The notes under the pieces were generated by a model. The model was not told the DNA's origin, ran no database searches, and saw only the letters and a list, made by a program, of their open reading frames with translations. From Nitrospira sp. (GTDB taxonomy: Bacteria > Nitrospirota > Nitrospiria > Nitrospirales > Nitrospiraceae): a stretch of DNA of 64,000 nt. Shown piece by piece: positions 8,085-17,274 of this stretch. Every line of letters begins with the position of its first letter. The first letter of the stretch is position 1. Both the position numbers and the translations under genes were made by a program. The stretch spans positions 88,512 through 152,511 of the forward strand of contig JAOUHJ010000001.1 in assembly GCA_029865225.1 (NCBI GenBank), read 5' to 3'.

Positions 8085-9479
8085 ATGGGCAAGTCCTTAC
8101 CTATTTTCAGCGGCTCATCACTCCCTGGGGCCCTTGGCACGTTTCAACAACAAGTTACGCAGTTCCTGAATCCAAACCCCAAAGCGGACAGCCCATTTGA
8201 CGGGCGAACCGTCGATGACTTCAAACCGTACCTCGTCGCACTCAATCTAACGAAACGTTGCAACCTGAAGTGTGACCACTGTTATCTCGATGCCACGACC
8301 AAAGCGGCTGGCGGGGATGATGAATTAAACACGGAGGAATGTTATCGCCTCATTGAACAGATCGCGGAGGTCAATAAAGGCTGCCTCCTGGTCATCACGG
8401 GAGGCGAACCGCTTGTCCGGCCTGACATTCTTGATATTGCCCGCTATGCCGTGAAACTCGGATTCATGGTGGTCTTTGGTACCAATGGCATGCTCATCGA
8501 CGACCAACTCGCCAAGACTCTTGTGGAGATCGGTGTCATGGGCGTAGGGATCAGTATCGATTCCTTGGAGGCTGCCAAGCATGATGCCTTCCGAGGTATC
8601 CCGGGAGCCTGGGAAGCCGCCGTGGCAGGCATTGAGGCGAGTAAGCGAAACGGTCTCCAGTTCCAAGTACACTTCAGCGCTCAGCCGATGAACTACAAGG
8701 AACTCCCTGAAGTGATCGACTGGGCACATCGACTCGGGGCCCGAGTCATGAACGTCTTTTTCATGGTGTGCACGGGGCGAGGTGAAGAACTCACCGATAT
8801 TACACCGGCTCAGTATGAAGAGGTGCTCGGCTATCTTGTGGAATGCCAAGATAATTACAAAGGCATGTTGGTTCGTGCTCGATGCGCCCCACACTTCAAA
8901 CGGCTGGCGTATGAGAAGGACCCCAACTCTCCGATCACGAAAGCCACCGGATACATGGGGGGAGGGTGCCTTGCCGGAACAAATTACGCCCGTGTCACTC
9001 CCAACGGCGAGTTGACTCCCTGCCCCTATATGCCGCTGTCGGCAGGAAATTTGCGCCAGCATAGTTTTGTTGATCTCTGGGAACAGTCGGACGTCTTCAA
9101 CTCCTTCCGCTATCCACATCTCAAAGGCAAATGTGGTGACTGCGAATACAGCGATATCTGCGGCGGCTGTCGTGCCCGCCCTTATGTCGACCATGGGGAC
9201 TGGTTGGATGAAGATCAGTGGTGTCTGTACACCCCTAAGGGTGGAGAGAAAGTTAAGGTCGCCTTCAATGTGTCTGAAGAGGCGGAAATTGCCTGGGATG
9301 AGGCGTCGGCGCTTCGACTCAGTCGAATCCCTTATTTCCTACGCGCCATGGTGAAAAAAGGTGTGGAGAAACACGCCAGAGAAAACAACATTTCCCTCAT
9401 AACCGTCGACCTGATGGACGAGCTACGCAAGAAGCGTTTCGGCAACGATATGCCCATCTTCAAGCCTAATACGGAGTAA
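8085..9479 (+). CDS. Radical SAM/SPASM protein with C-terminal PCP_red-like domain
   Basis: A 464-residue enzyme. Cys59, Cys63 and Cys66 in TKRCNLKCDHCYLD bind the radical SAM 4Fe-4S cluster, and ITGGEPLVRPD is the usual SAM-contact strand. A SPASM-type Cys-rich region (CGDCEYSDICGGCRARPY, near residue 350) should hold auxiliary clusters. The last about 60 residues (IAWDEASALRLSRIPYFLR) match the PCP_red-like repeats in the gene just upstream. The overall layout resembles NirJ/AhbD-like haem-modifying enzymes and SPASM peptide-maturing enzymes. Haem modification is a plausible inference from the domain mix and the CopD-like neighbour; the substrate is not known. Confidence 0.82.
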   Translation: MGKSLPIFSGSSLPGALGTFQQQVTQFLNPNPKADSPFDGRTVDDFKPYLVALNLTKRCNLKCDHCYLDATTKAAGGDDELNTEECYRLIEQIAEVNKGCLLVITGGEPLVRPDILDIARYAVKLGFMVVFGTNGMLIDDQLAKTLVEIGVMGVGISIDSLEAAKHDAFRGIPGAWEAAVAGIEASKRNGLQFQVHFSAQPMNYKELPEVIDWAHRLGARVMNVFFMVCTGRGEELTDITPAQYEEVLGYLVECQDNYKGMLVRARCAPHFKRLAYEKDPNSPITKATGYMGGGCLAGTNYARVTPNGELTPCPYMPLSAGNLRQHSFVDLWEQSDVFNSFRYPHLKGKCGDCEYSDICGGCRARPYVDHGDWLDEDQWCLYTPKGGEKVKVAFNVSEEAEIAWDEASALRLSRIPYFLRAMVKKGVEKHARENNISLITVDLMDELRKKRFGNDMPIFKPNTE

Positions 9480-9547
9480 TCTCGAACGGAGACTGAGGCC
9501 CCGTTCCATCATTCACCACGTCTTCTCCACCGTTCAGTACTAAGACC

Positions 9548-10057
9548 ATGGACACGTTCCAAACCATTTCGGCTGATCTCAACATCCTGATTCCGATCGT
9601 CAATCACTGGCTTCATCTGCTTTCGGCGATCATTTGGATCGGTGGCTTGGCTTTTCTTGTGATGGCGGTCACCCCTGGATTGCAGAAAGCCGTTCCAAAA
9701 GACCAGGTGAAACCGATCACCGACATTTTTTATCGGCACTACAAGAAAGTGGCCGGCATTCTCTTGGTCGTTCTCCTGTTCACCGGAGGCATCAATCTCC
9801 ACTACGTCAATCAAATCCTGGTCTCCCAAACCGGCACCAGCGTGCAGCACCACGCCAAGTACCTCATGGTGTTCATGATTAAGCTGCTCTTGGTGTTGGG
9901 CCTGCTCACCTTGTTTCTGTACACCGTCATCTTTCGGTCCGATGATGACGCCGACGAGGAAGAGTCTTACGAGGTCATCCCGTTCCAGCGTGCAGCCCTG
10001 TGGATGGGATTCTTCATCGTCCTCTGCGCTGCCGCCATGAAGAATCTGCATCAGTGA
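9548..10057 (+). CDS. CopD-like integral membrane protein
   Basis: A 169-residue protein with four predicted membrane helices (about 15-40, 65-90, 105-130, 145-165). The first contains HWLHLLSAIIWIGGLAFLV, typical of the CopD/haem-b membrane family, where conserved His residues bind haem or copper. A conserved HYKK and HHAKY lie at the loop edges. An acidic loop DDDADEEE precedes the last helix. It is co-directional with the two PCP_red-domain genes and may be their membrane partner, which is an inference from position only. Confidence 0.6.
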   Translation: MDTFQTISADLNILIPIVNHWLHLLSAIIWIGGLAFLVMAVTPGLQKAVPKDQVKPITDIFYRHYKKVAGILLVVLLFTGGINLHYVNQILVSQTGTSVQHHAKYLMVFMIKLLLVLGLLTLFLYTVIFRSDDDADEEESYEVIPFQRAALWMGFFIVLCAAAMKNLHQ

Positions 10058-10166
10058 CGAGGCACACGCCACCTGCACGGCGTCGCTCTCGCATCCCTCG
10101 CCTTACCTGACAACAATCTTAGATACGATTTAAATCAGAAGGGTGCAGGCCGCACTACGTGTGTAT

Positions 10167-10973
10167 TTACTTGGACCGATCGAAACCCAACGCCCGTTTG
10201 AAGACTGTGGCAAAGCCAAAATAACCGAAAGAATCTTTGAGGTTGGAATACAGCCGCTTCACAGTGCCCATCTCAGGATTCGTGACATACTCCATGGTTA
10301 ACGCAATCCGCTCCTCACCCTCTCCAAGGGGCGTCACTGCATGCCAGAGCTTATCACCATTGAAAATCACCATGTCGCCCGGCTCAGTGATCAATTCGAG
10401 ATGACACGGCTGCTTCGTGGGATGGTCCTTAAAGAGTTCGCACACCAGCTTACACTGGGTTGATCGATCCACGAGTCCCATGAGGATCGTATACCGAGCA
10501 CCCTTGTAATACGACGTATCATAATGAAACCCGATGTGATCACCTGGCTCAGTATAGTAGTATAGTGCGCAGGAATGTGGGTCATTGTCCGGACAAAACA
10601 TCAGCTTGGCTTCAACCAGCCGGTTCAGAAACTCTCGAAATGATTGAGAATGATAGAGATCGAGAAAGAGCGGAGCCTTCTCCTGAACCGTGTAATAGCT
10701 GACGCTTCCGCCTTTTTTGTGCCCGGGAATGTAGTTGCGATTCAGCTGTGCTTTGACACCCTGCGCCTGAGGAACGAATGTTTCCTCCACGAAGGAACGG
10801 GGTAAGAACTGCTTGATGACTAAAAACTCATTTTGTTCCCAATACTGGCCGTGAAGCCGTTCGAATTCCAACCCAGCCACGGCCTGATCAACAGCATCTC
10901 TTACCGTGTTCCCTTGGGCCGCTACCACTCCGCTCATGACCCGCCCCCTCTCAGCCTCCACGCTGAGATCCAT
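10167..10973 (-). CDS. 2-oxoglutarate/Fe(II)-dependent oxygenase
   Basis: A 268-residue protein with the facial triad of the 2OG-Fe(II) fold: His150 and Asp152 in GFHYDTSYY, and His211 in LWHAVTPLGEGEERIAL. Arg222 is the likely 2-oxoglutarate ligand. Such enzymes hydroxylate proteins, lipids or small molecules; the substrate is unknown. The gene lies 9 bp after lolA and reads in the same direction, so it is probably in the ftsK-lolA transcript. An internal ATG at 10937, preceded by a GA-rich RBS-like run, is an equally good start and would give 256 residues. Confidence 0.8.
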   Translation of the reverse strand: MDLSVEAERGRVMSGVVAAQGNTVRDAVDQAVAGLEFERLHGQYWEQNEFLVIKQFLPRSFVEETFVPQAQGVKAQLNRNYIPGHKKGGSVSYYTVQEKAPLFLDLYHSQSFREFLNRLVEAKLMFCPDNDPHSCALYYYTEPGDHIGFHYDTSYYKGARYTILMGLVDRSTQCKLVCELFKDHPTKQPCHLELITEPGDMVIFNGDKLWHAVTPLGEGEERIALTMEYVTNPEMGTVKRLYSNLKDSFGYFGFATVFKRALGFDRSK

Positions 10974-10982
10974 GACGACTCT

Positions 10983-11687
10983 CTATGGCCCGTTCAAGAC
11001 GGGCGCCCTGACCACTTCGGTATCGGGTGGTGTTTGAAAGTCGAACACCTCATTACCTAATCCGAGATTCGGTTTCAAGTTGGAAAACTCAAACACCGCG
11101 ACATTCCCGCTGATTTCATAGAGCGACACCGTACGGATATAGTAGGTCTTAGGAAAAACCTCAAGCACGATCTTCTGCAGGTTCTGGGCTGCGTCATTGC
11201 GCTTATCTTTTGGAGTCAGTGTAATGAGCGGGATGCCGCCGGCTCCACGAGCGGTTCCTGTGGTCGGTTCGACATCAAACGACTCATTCAATTTGGCGGC
11301 TCCCTGTAGCAGTTCAAGCGGTGCTTTGGAAGCGGCCATCTGGGTCAGCTTTCCCACCAGGACCTGCTTATGTTCCGGAACATACATTTTGACATCATCC
11401 TGGTTCACGTAGATCTGTTCGCTTGCTGGATCAAGGTAATCCCAGCGCAAGCGCCCAGGCTTCTTAATGTACACCTTTCCTGAGGATATGACCGGCCGCT
11501 CAAATCCCTCGATCTTCGTCTTTTGCGAAAAGTCAGCCTGGAGATCCTTCGTCTTCTCGTACCGCGCTTGCAACTGCTTCACGACCTCGCGAGCCTCATG
11601 AAACGCCTTTTCATCGATAGACGCATCCCCCGCCCAAACCGGCGCCCCTACAACAAAGCACAACGCCATCAGGCTCCACCGTCTCAT
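10983..11687 (-). CDS. lolA: Outer-membrane lipoprotein carrier protein LolA
   Basis: A 234-residue periplasmic chaperone that accepts lipoproteins from LolCDE and hands them to the outer membrane. The N-terminus is a signal peptide cleaved near VWAGD (residue 20). The mature part has the LolA core pattern: DLQADFSQKT, SSGKVYIKKPGRLRWDY and IYVNQDDVKMYVPE. The length is a little above the usual 200-210 residues. The start overlaps the end of ftsK by 4 nt, so translation is coupled. Presence of LolA supports a diderm cell envelope. Confidence 0.9.
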   Translation of the reverse strand: MRRWSLMALCFVVGAPVWAGDASIDEKAFHEAREVVKQLQARYEKTKDLQADFSQKTKIEGFERPVISSGKVYIKKPGRLRWDYLDPASEQIYVNQDDVKMYVPEHKQVLVGKLTQMAASKAPLELLQGAAKLNESFDVEPTTGTARGAGGIPLITLTPKDKRNDAAQNLQKIVLEVFPKTYYIRTVSLYEISGNVAVFEFSNLKPNLGLGNEVFDFQTPPDTEVVRAPVLNGP

Positions 11688-14119
11688 GCTTCGGCCGCAC
11701 CTACCGGCCCGCGCCGGCCAAGAACTTCCCGACGTCCATCTCGCCCTGCCGCTCCCACGATTCCCTCCGATTCCATCTGTTCGATCATTCGCGCGGCCCG
11801 AGGATACCCGACCCGCAGTCGGCGTTGGATCAACGAAGCGGAGGCCTGTCCCGTTGATAACACCAGGTCTTTGGCCTGCTCATACACTTCATCCTTTGCC
11901 TCTTCTTCCGCAGCCTCTTCCAATTTGAGCGACTGGAGCTCCTGATTGTAAACAGGCATGGCCTGTTTCTTCACGAACTCCACGACCGAGCGAACATCGT
12001 CGTCCGACACAAAGGACCCATGCAAGCGAGCGAGACGGCCGGTACCGGAAGCGAGGTACAGCATGTCGCCTCGACCCAGCAAGGCTTCAGCCCCATTGGC
12101 GTCCAGAATGGTTCGCGAGTCCGTTTTGGAGGACACTTGAAAAGCAATGCGCGCAGGAAAATTCGCCTTAATCAGGCCGGTCAGCACGTCGACCGAAGGA
12201 CGTTGCGTCGCCAACACCAAGTGGATGCCTGAAGCCCGCGCCATCTGCGCAAGGCGGGCGATCTTATCTTCCACATCTTTTGGGGCCACCATCATCAGAT
12301 CAGCCAGTTCATCGATCATCACGACGATAAACGGAAGCGGTTCCGGTGGCGTCGACTTCGGCTGCATACATCCGCGCTCACCATCAGGGATCGCGCTTTC
12401 CCCGGCCGAGAGACGCTCCTCCTCAGAGAGGAATTGCATCGAAGCCTCACTCTGTTCGATGCCAGGCTTGCTGTTTTCAGCAAACTCTTCGTGAAGGCCG
12501 GCGACCATGCGATTGTATGCTTCGATGCTCCTCACTCCTGCTTCGGCCAACAATTTGTACCGGCGTTCCATTTCAGCCACGACCCATCCGAGCCCCCTCG
12601 CCGCAGATTTGGGGTCCGTAATGACCGGTCGGAGTAGGTGGGGAATTCCCTCGTACGATTGAAACTCCAGCATCTTCGGATCGATGAGCAGAAGCTTCAC
12701 TTCATTGGGCTTAGCGGAAAACAGGATACTCAACAACATGGTATTCAAACTGACGCTCTTGCCGGCCCCCGTTGCCCCGGCGACAAGGAGATGCGGCATG
12801 GTCTTGAGGTCGGCGGTGCTGGGGGCGCCGAAAATGTCTTTGCCCAACGCCAAAGTCAACCTGGATTTGGCTCGACGAAAGGCCTCGCTCATGACGACTT
12901 CTTTCAGGGACACGGTCTCTCGCGACCGGTTGGGCACCTCGATCCCCACAACTGACTTGCCTGGGATCGGCGCAACGATACGAATGCTTGTGGCTTTGAG
13001 TGCCAGCGCAAGGTCATCGGCCAAATTGACAATGCGAGCCACTTTTGTACCAGGCGCCGGCTCGAACTCATACATCGTCACGACCGGTCCCGGCCTGACT
13101 TCTGTCACCGTACCCTCGATGCCAAAACTCGCCAGGGCGCGCGATAGGACCTCCGATTGGGCTTTGAGCTCTTCATCCGTCATTCGGTCCAATGGACCAG
13201 AGGGTTCACTCAACAAGAATTCTGGGTCAGGCAAACGGTAATCCTCAGAGTCCGCCCCTGACGCAACCACGTCAGCCTCGATTTCGTCTTGCTCGACCGT
13301 GGGTACGGAACTGGGGAATGGTTGAATGATCGGAGTGAGAGGAGGTGTTGCCACTTCAACCTCGGGACTCTTCTCAGTCAGGCGTTCCTCTTCCGTGATA
13401 ACTCGACCAAGTTTTGGTGTCTTGGCCTTCACCCTTCTATTGGCGGTCTCCTTTGGAACCGCGACTGATCGCTCCGGCATCACCGCAGACACCCCTTCAG
13501 ACACGCCTTCACGGAAGGCGGCCCAACGCTCCGGCATCCGGCGAACGGCTTCCGCTAAGGAGAGAGGAGTCGTCAGCAATAGGGACACAAGAAATCCGGC
13601 AATAATCAAAATATGGGCTCCAGTTCCAGCAAACACCGCACGGAGCCCTTCGGCAATGGTCTGGCCGACAACCCCTCCGCCCATCCCGCGAGAAATCATT
13701 CCGCTGGTCACCGTTGGGACGCCCGTGGTTTCGAGATGGAGAAACGCGCTCAAGAAAACCACCGCCACGAGGGAGCTGGCAGCCGTTCGGAATCGAAGCC
13801 CAACCGGTGCTTGAGAGAAACACCGAACCCCCAACCTGCCTAACAGAAGGGGAAAGAGATAGGCCGCCCCACCGAGAGCGAAGAAGCCTCCACCAGCCAG
13901 CAACGCGCCAAATGACCCGATGAGATTCCGAGGCGGATCAGCCGCCGGCAGTCCACTCGCGACCATTTCCGCTTCTCCCGGCACAAACGACAAGAGGCTC
14001 AACAGCATGAGCAGGCTCGACGCAATCAGGATCACGCCGATCACTTCACGTTGGATGTGGGAAGGGGGAGAAGGGGCCCGGCGGGCCTCGCCCCGCTTAA
14101 CCGAGGTGGTCGCACCCAT
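11684..14119 (-). CDS. ftsK: DNA translocase FtsK/SpoIIIE
   Basis: An 811-residue septal DNA pump that clears chromosome ends during division. About four membrane helices occupy residues 20-190. A short acidic/proline-rich linker follows, then the motor: Walker A GATGAGKS near residue 450, Walker B FIVVMIDELADLMM near residue 597, and the ATQRPSVDVLTGLIKANFPARIAFQ stretch split here between motifs. The last about 65 residues form the winged-helix gamma domain (LVLSTGQASASLIQRRLRVGYPRAARMIEQ) that reads KOPS/SRS sites. The linker is much shorter than in E. coli FtsK. The gene lies 93 bp below phoU and is coupled to lolA. Confidence 0.96.
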   Translation of the reverse strand: MGATTSVKRGEARRAPSPPSHIQREVIGVILIASSLLMLLSLLSFVPGEAEMVASGLPAADPPRNLIGSFGALLAGGGFFALGGAAYLFPLLLGRLGVRCFSQAPVGLRFRTAASSLVAVVFLSAFLHLETTGVPTVTSGMISRGMGGGVVGQTIAEGLRAVFAGTGAHILIIAGFLVSLLLTTPLSLAEAVRRMPERWAAFREGVSEGVSAVMPERSVAVPKETANRRVKAKTPKLGRVITEEERLTEKSPEVEVATPPLTPIIQPFPSSVPTVEQDEIEADVVASGADSEDYRLPDPEFLLSEPSGPLDRMTDEELKAQSEVLSRALASFGIEGTVTEVRPGPVVTMYEFEPAPGTKVARIVNLADDLALALKATSIRIVAPIPGKSVVGIEVPNRSRETVSLKEVVMSEAFRRAKSRLTLALGKDIFGAPSTADLKTMPHLLVAGATGAGKSVSLNTMLLSILFSAKPNEVKLLLIDPKMLEFQSYEGIPHLLRPVITDPKSAARGLGWVVAEMERRYKLLAEAGVRSIEAYNRMVAGLHEEFAENSKPGIEQSEASMQFLSEEERLSAGESAIPDGERGCMQPKSTPPEPLPFIVVMIDELADLMMVAPKDVEDKIARLAQMARASGIHLVLATQRPSVDVLTGLIKANFPARIAFQVSSKTDSRTILDANGAEALLGRGDMLYLASGTGRLARLHGSFVSDDDVRSVVEFVKKQAMPVYNQELQSLKLEEAAEEEAKDEVYEQAKDLVLSTGQASASLIQRRLRVGYPRAARMIEQMESEGIVGAAGRDGRREVLGRRGPVGAAEA

Positions 14120-14212
14120 AGAATATGAATGCTAGCACAGGGGGGAGGTCATTTCAAACGAACGGAGATCCTGATCATCCCATCTTTATTGACGGAACGG
14201 CCTGTCCGGTCC

Positions 14213-14887
14213 TCACGACTGAACTGTCGGAGACGTGTGACGGATGATCTTCCCTTCCACCAAATAGACGACGAGCTCGGCAATGTTTGTGGCATGGTCG
14301 GCCACTCGTTCGAGCGACTTGGCGATAAAGCTCAACCGAATGGCGCGGGAAATGGTGTGCGGGTTTTCCACCATGAAGGAAAGTAATTCTCGAAACAACT
14401 GCTCCATGAGGTCATCGACGAAGTCATCATCCACGATCACTTTCCTGGCGAGCGTGGCGTCCTCCTTGACGAAGGCGTCGATACTTTCCTTCACCATCAC
14501 CCGCGCGAGACTCCCCATCCGTGGAATGTCGATGTAGGGCTTGAGTTGCGGCTCTTCATTGAGTTCAATCGCTCGCTCGCAGATGCTCTCAGCCAGGTCA
14601 CTGATACGTTCCAACTCAGTGGACAGCTTCATCGCCGTCGTGACCAGCCGAAGATCATGTGCCGCAGGTTGGTGGAGGGCCAACAACTCGATACACGATT
14701 CATCGATCTCCACATCCATGGCGTTCACTTTGTGGTCTCGTTCGATGACCTCGCAGGCCAGAGCCGCGTCCCGCGTGACCAGTGCGGCCAGTGCCTTGTC
14801 GATCTGATCCTCGGCCAGGCCCGCCATCCGTGCCAGCTTCGTTTTTAGATCCGCCAGTTCTTCGTCGAAATGTCGTTGTTGAACCAT
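14213..14887 (-). CDS. phoU: Phosphate signalling protein PhoU
   Basis: A 224-residue all-helical protein with two PhoU repeats. The first contains the pattern ERDHKVNAMDVEIDESCIELLALHQP and the second FREL-x-SFMVENPHTISRAIRLSFIAKSLERVADHATNIAE, the acidic metal-binding helices of the family. PhoU links PstB activity to the PhoR kinase and lowers phosphate uptake when phosphate is plentiful. It is the last gene of the pst cluster, 4 bp after pstB. Confidence 0.95.
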   Translation of the reverse strand: MVQQRHFDEELADLKTKLARMAGLAEDQIDKALAALVTRDAALACEVIERDHKVNAMDVEIDESCIELLALHQPAAHDLRLVTTAMKLSTELERISDLAESICERAIELNEEPQLKPYIDIPRMGSLARVMVKESIDAFVKEDATLARKVIVDDDFVDDLMEQLFRELLSFMVENPHTISRAIRLSFIAKSLERVADHATNIAELVVYLVEGKIIRHTSPTVQS

Positions 14888-14891
14888 AGGG

Positions 14892-15776
14892 TCACCCGAA
14901 TCGTCCGGTAATGTAGTCTTCCGTTTGCTTCTTCGAAGGGTTCGTAAACAGCTGCTTCGTGCGACCGAACTCGACCAGCTGACCGAGGTACATAAACGCC
15001 GTCTGATCCGATACTCGCGCGGCTTGCTGCATGTTGTGCGTGACGATGACGACCGTCAATTCTTTTTTGAGTGAAAACAACAACTCTTCGATGACGCCGG
15101 TGGCGATCGGGTCAAGCGCAGAGCAGGGCTCATCCATCAACAGAACGTCCGGTTTGACGGCGAGAGCCCGCGCGATGCAGAGTCGTTGTTGCTGCCCGCC
15201 AGACAAGCCGAGAGCGCTCTTGTGGAGCCGATCTTTGACCTCTTCCCATAATCCGGCCCCGCGAAGACCTTCCTCGACGATCTCCTCCAGCACCGCCCGA
15301 TTCTTCAACCCTTGTAATCGCGGACCGTACGCGACGTTTTCATGGATCGATTTGGGGAAAGGATTGGACTTTTGGAACACCATCCCTACCCGTTTTCGAA
15401 GGTCCGTGATATCGATCAACGGGTTAAAGATATCGACCTCATCAAGGAGAATGTTCCCTTCGTATCGAGCACCTTCGATCAAATCATTCAGACGATTCAT
15501 GCAGCGGAGTAAGGTGGATTTTCCACAGCCGGAAGGGCCGATGAACGCGGTCACCTGATGTTCGGGAATGTCCAGGTCGATCTTGAACAGGGATTGGACC
15601 GGGCCGTAAAAAAAGTTGAACCCCTGAATGCGAAGCTTAGGATTTCCTTGCGTGCTCGATTGGGAAGAGACTTTTGAAGCACTCGATTCCATACCCTTCA
15701 CTCTCACTTTCGTCGCGGAGGAAGCGGGTGTTTGGGGAGGCACGCGAGACAGGACCTCATACTGTTGATCCAGCAT
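14892..15776 (-). CDS. pstB: Phosphate ABC transporter ATP-binding protein PstB
   Basis: A 294-residue ATPase that powers PstSCA. It shows Walker [20 protein letters not shown], the signature [16 protein letters not shown], Walker [14 protein letters not shown] and the switch His in [15 protein letters not shown]. An extra about 40 residues at the N-terminus rich in Ser/Thr precede the usual start; an internal ATG ([10 protein letters not shown]) could be the true start. It overlaps the end of pstA by 20 nt, so the operon is tightly coupled. Confidence 0.95.
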   Translation of the reverse strand: MLDQQYEVLSRVPPQTPASSATKVRVKGMESSASKVSSQSSTQGNPKLRIQGFNFFYGPVQSLFKIDLDIPEHQVTAFIGPSGCGKSTLLRCMNRLNDLIEGARYEGNILLDEVDIFNPLIDITDLRKRVGMVFQKSNPFPKSIHENVAYGPRLQGLKNRAVLEEIVEEGLRGAGLWEEVKDRLHKSALGLSGGQQQRLCIARALAVKPDVLLMDEPCSALDPIATGVIEELLFSLKKELTVVIVTHNMQQAARVSDQTAFMYLGQLVEFGRTKQLFTNPSKKQTEDYITGRFG

Positions 15777-17172
15777 ATTTCCTCCTCATCCGATTTCGCA
15801 AGACAATTCCCGTCAGATTAAGGGTAACCACGACGGCAATCAACACTAACGTGGTGACGAAGACCATCGGCTTAGCCGCCTCCACGTTTGGTGATTGAAA
15901 GCCGACATCATAAATATGAAAGCCCAAATGCATGAACTTGCGGTCCAAATGTATGAATGGCCAGGTGCCGTCGATCGGCATGGCCGGTGCCAGTTTCACC
16001 ACGCCCGTCAACATTAAGGGAGCAACCTCCCCCGCGGCGCGAGCCATGGCCAGGATCAGCCCTGTCAGAATGCCTGGGAGTGCCGTGGGGAGCACGACCT
16101 TCCATATCGTCTCCCATTTCGTTGCGCCTAACCCGATCGACCCTTCCCGATACTCTCGCGGGACGGCAGCCAACCCCTCTTCAGTCGCCACGATGACGAC
16201 AGGCACAGTTAACAGCGCCAACGTGAGTGAGGCCCAGAGGATCCCTCCCGTACCGAAGGTAGGAGTCGGCAGTTTTTCGGAAAACCACAGGGCATCGATC
16301 GTCCCGCCGACGCCATACACGAAAAACCCCAGCCCGAACACCCCGAAGACGATCGAGGGAACACCGGCCAGATTATTGACGGCAATGCGGACGGTGCGGA
16401 CAATGACTCCCTGTCGGGCATATTCCCTCAGGTATAAGGCCCCGATCACTCCGGAAGGCGTCACGATGAAGCTCATGATCATCACCATCATGACCGTGCC
16501 GAAGATTGCCGGGAAGATTCCCCCTTCCGTGTTGGCCTCTCGAGGTTCTGTTGTCAACACAGTCCAGATGTTGCCCATATAGACCCACACCTTTTCTAAG
16601 GTCGACAGATCATTCGGGCGCAAGACTCGAAGGACTTGATCAAATGCCAAAACCTTTTCTTTGCCATTAGCTTCTACGAGGAGTACTGAGTATGGATTAA
16701 GCCCTTCGGTCGCTTCTGTATCAGAAAGAAGTGGCGATAAGGCTTTCCAAACGTCTTCTGCCCCTTCTGTGACGACCTGATCTTCCTTCAGGATCGCCTT
16801 GAGCCGTCCATAGAAATTCCCCCACTCACGCCGCTCTACCATCACGAGATCTGCCGGCGTGGCTCGTTCGACGATCTGATCGGCATTGATCCACCGATAG
16901 TCCAACCCATACAGATCACGGTTGCCGATCTTCATCCTGATGCGCGGGATCCCTTTCGGACTCACATCTTCGCCGGCCAACTGTCCGATCACATGTTTTC
17001 CGTCCTTCAGCGTCAGTTCGACAAGATCCGCCGGCCAGAAATACCCCATCCCATTGATGAGGATGAGAACCATGAGCCCCGCGATCATGAACAAGGACAG
17101 GGAAAGCCCCGCCCCACAACCCCAGATGAAGAGCTCCCCACTCGCCATGAATTGTCTGAGCCACTCTTTCAT
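15757..17172 (-). CDS. pstA: Phosphate ABC transporter permease PstA, long form
   Basis: A 471-residue permease, longer than the usual about 290. After a first membrane helix (residues 15-38) comes an extra region of about 150 residues that should face the periplasm ([20 protein letters not shown] and onward). Then follows the standard permease core with the EAA-type loop [36 protein letters not shown]. Enlarged PstA paired with enlarged PstC is known in other diderms, for example Pseudomonas. The added domain probably packs against the PstC extra domain or PstS. Confidence 0.92.
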   Translation of the reverse strand: MKEWLRQFMASGELFIWGCGAGLSLSLFMIAGLMVLILINGMGYFWPADLVELTLKDGKHVIGQLAGEDVSPKGIPRIRMKIGNRDLYGLDYRWINADQIVERATPADLVMVERREWGNFYGRLKAILKEDQVVTEGAEDVWKALSPLLSDTEATEGLNPYSVLLVEANGKEKVLAFDQVLRVLRPNDLSTLEKVWVYMGNIWTVLTTEPREANTEGGIFPAIFGTVMMVMIMSFIVTPSGVIGALYLREYARQGVIVRTVRIAVNNLAGVPSIVFGVFGLGFFVYGVGGTIDALWFSEKLPTPTFGTGGILWASLTLALLTVPVVIVATEEGLAAVPREYREGSIGLGATKWETIWKVVLPTALPGILTGLILAMARAAGEVAPLMLTGVVKLAPAMPIDGTWPFIHLDRKFMHLGFHIYDVGFQSPNVEAAKPMVFVTTLVLIAVVVTLNLTGIVLRNRMRRKYAGSTV

Positions 17173-17274
17173 TGAATCATCTCTCTACCGGCGTTCTGTC
17201 GGCTTGCTACATCCGTGCAGGATAACGTCGGCTACAGCCTCAACTACAATCTCATCTCTCGAAATCTCCGGTGA

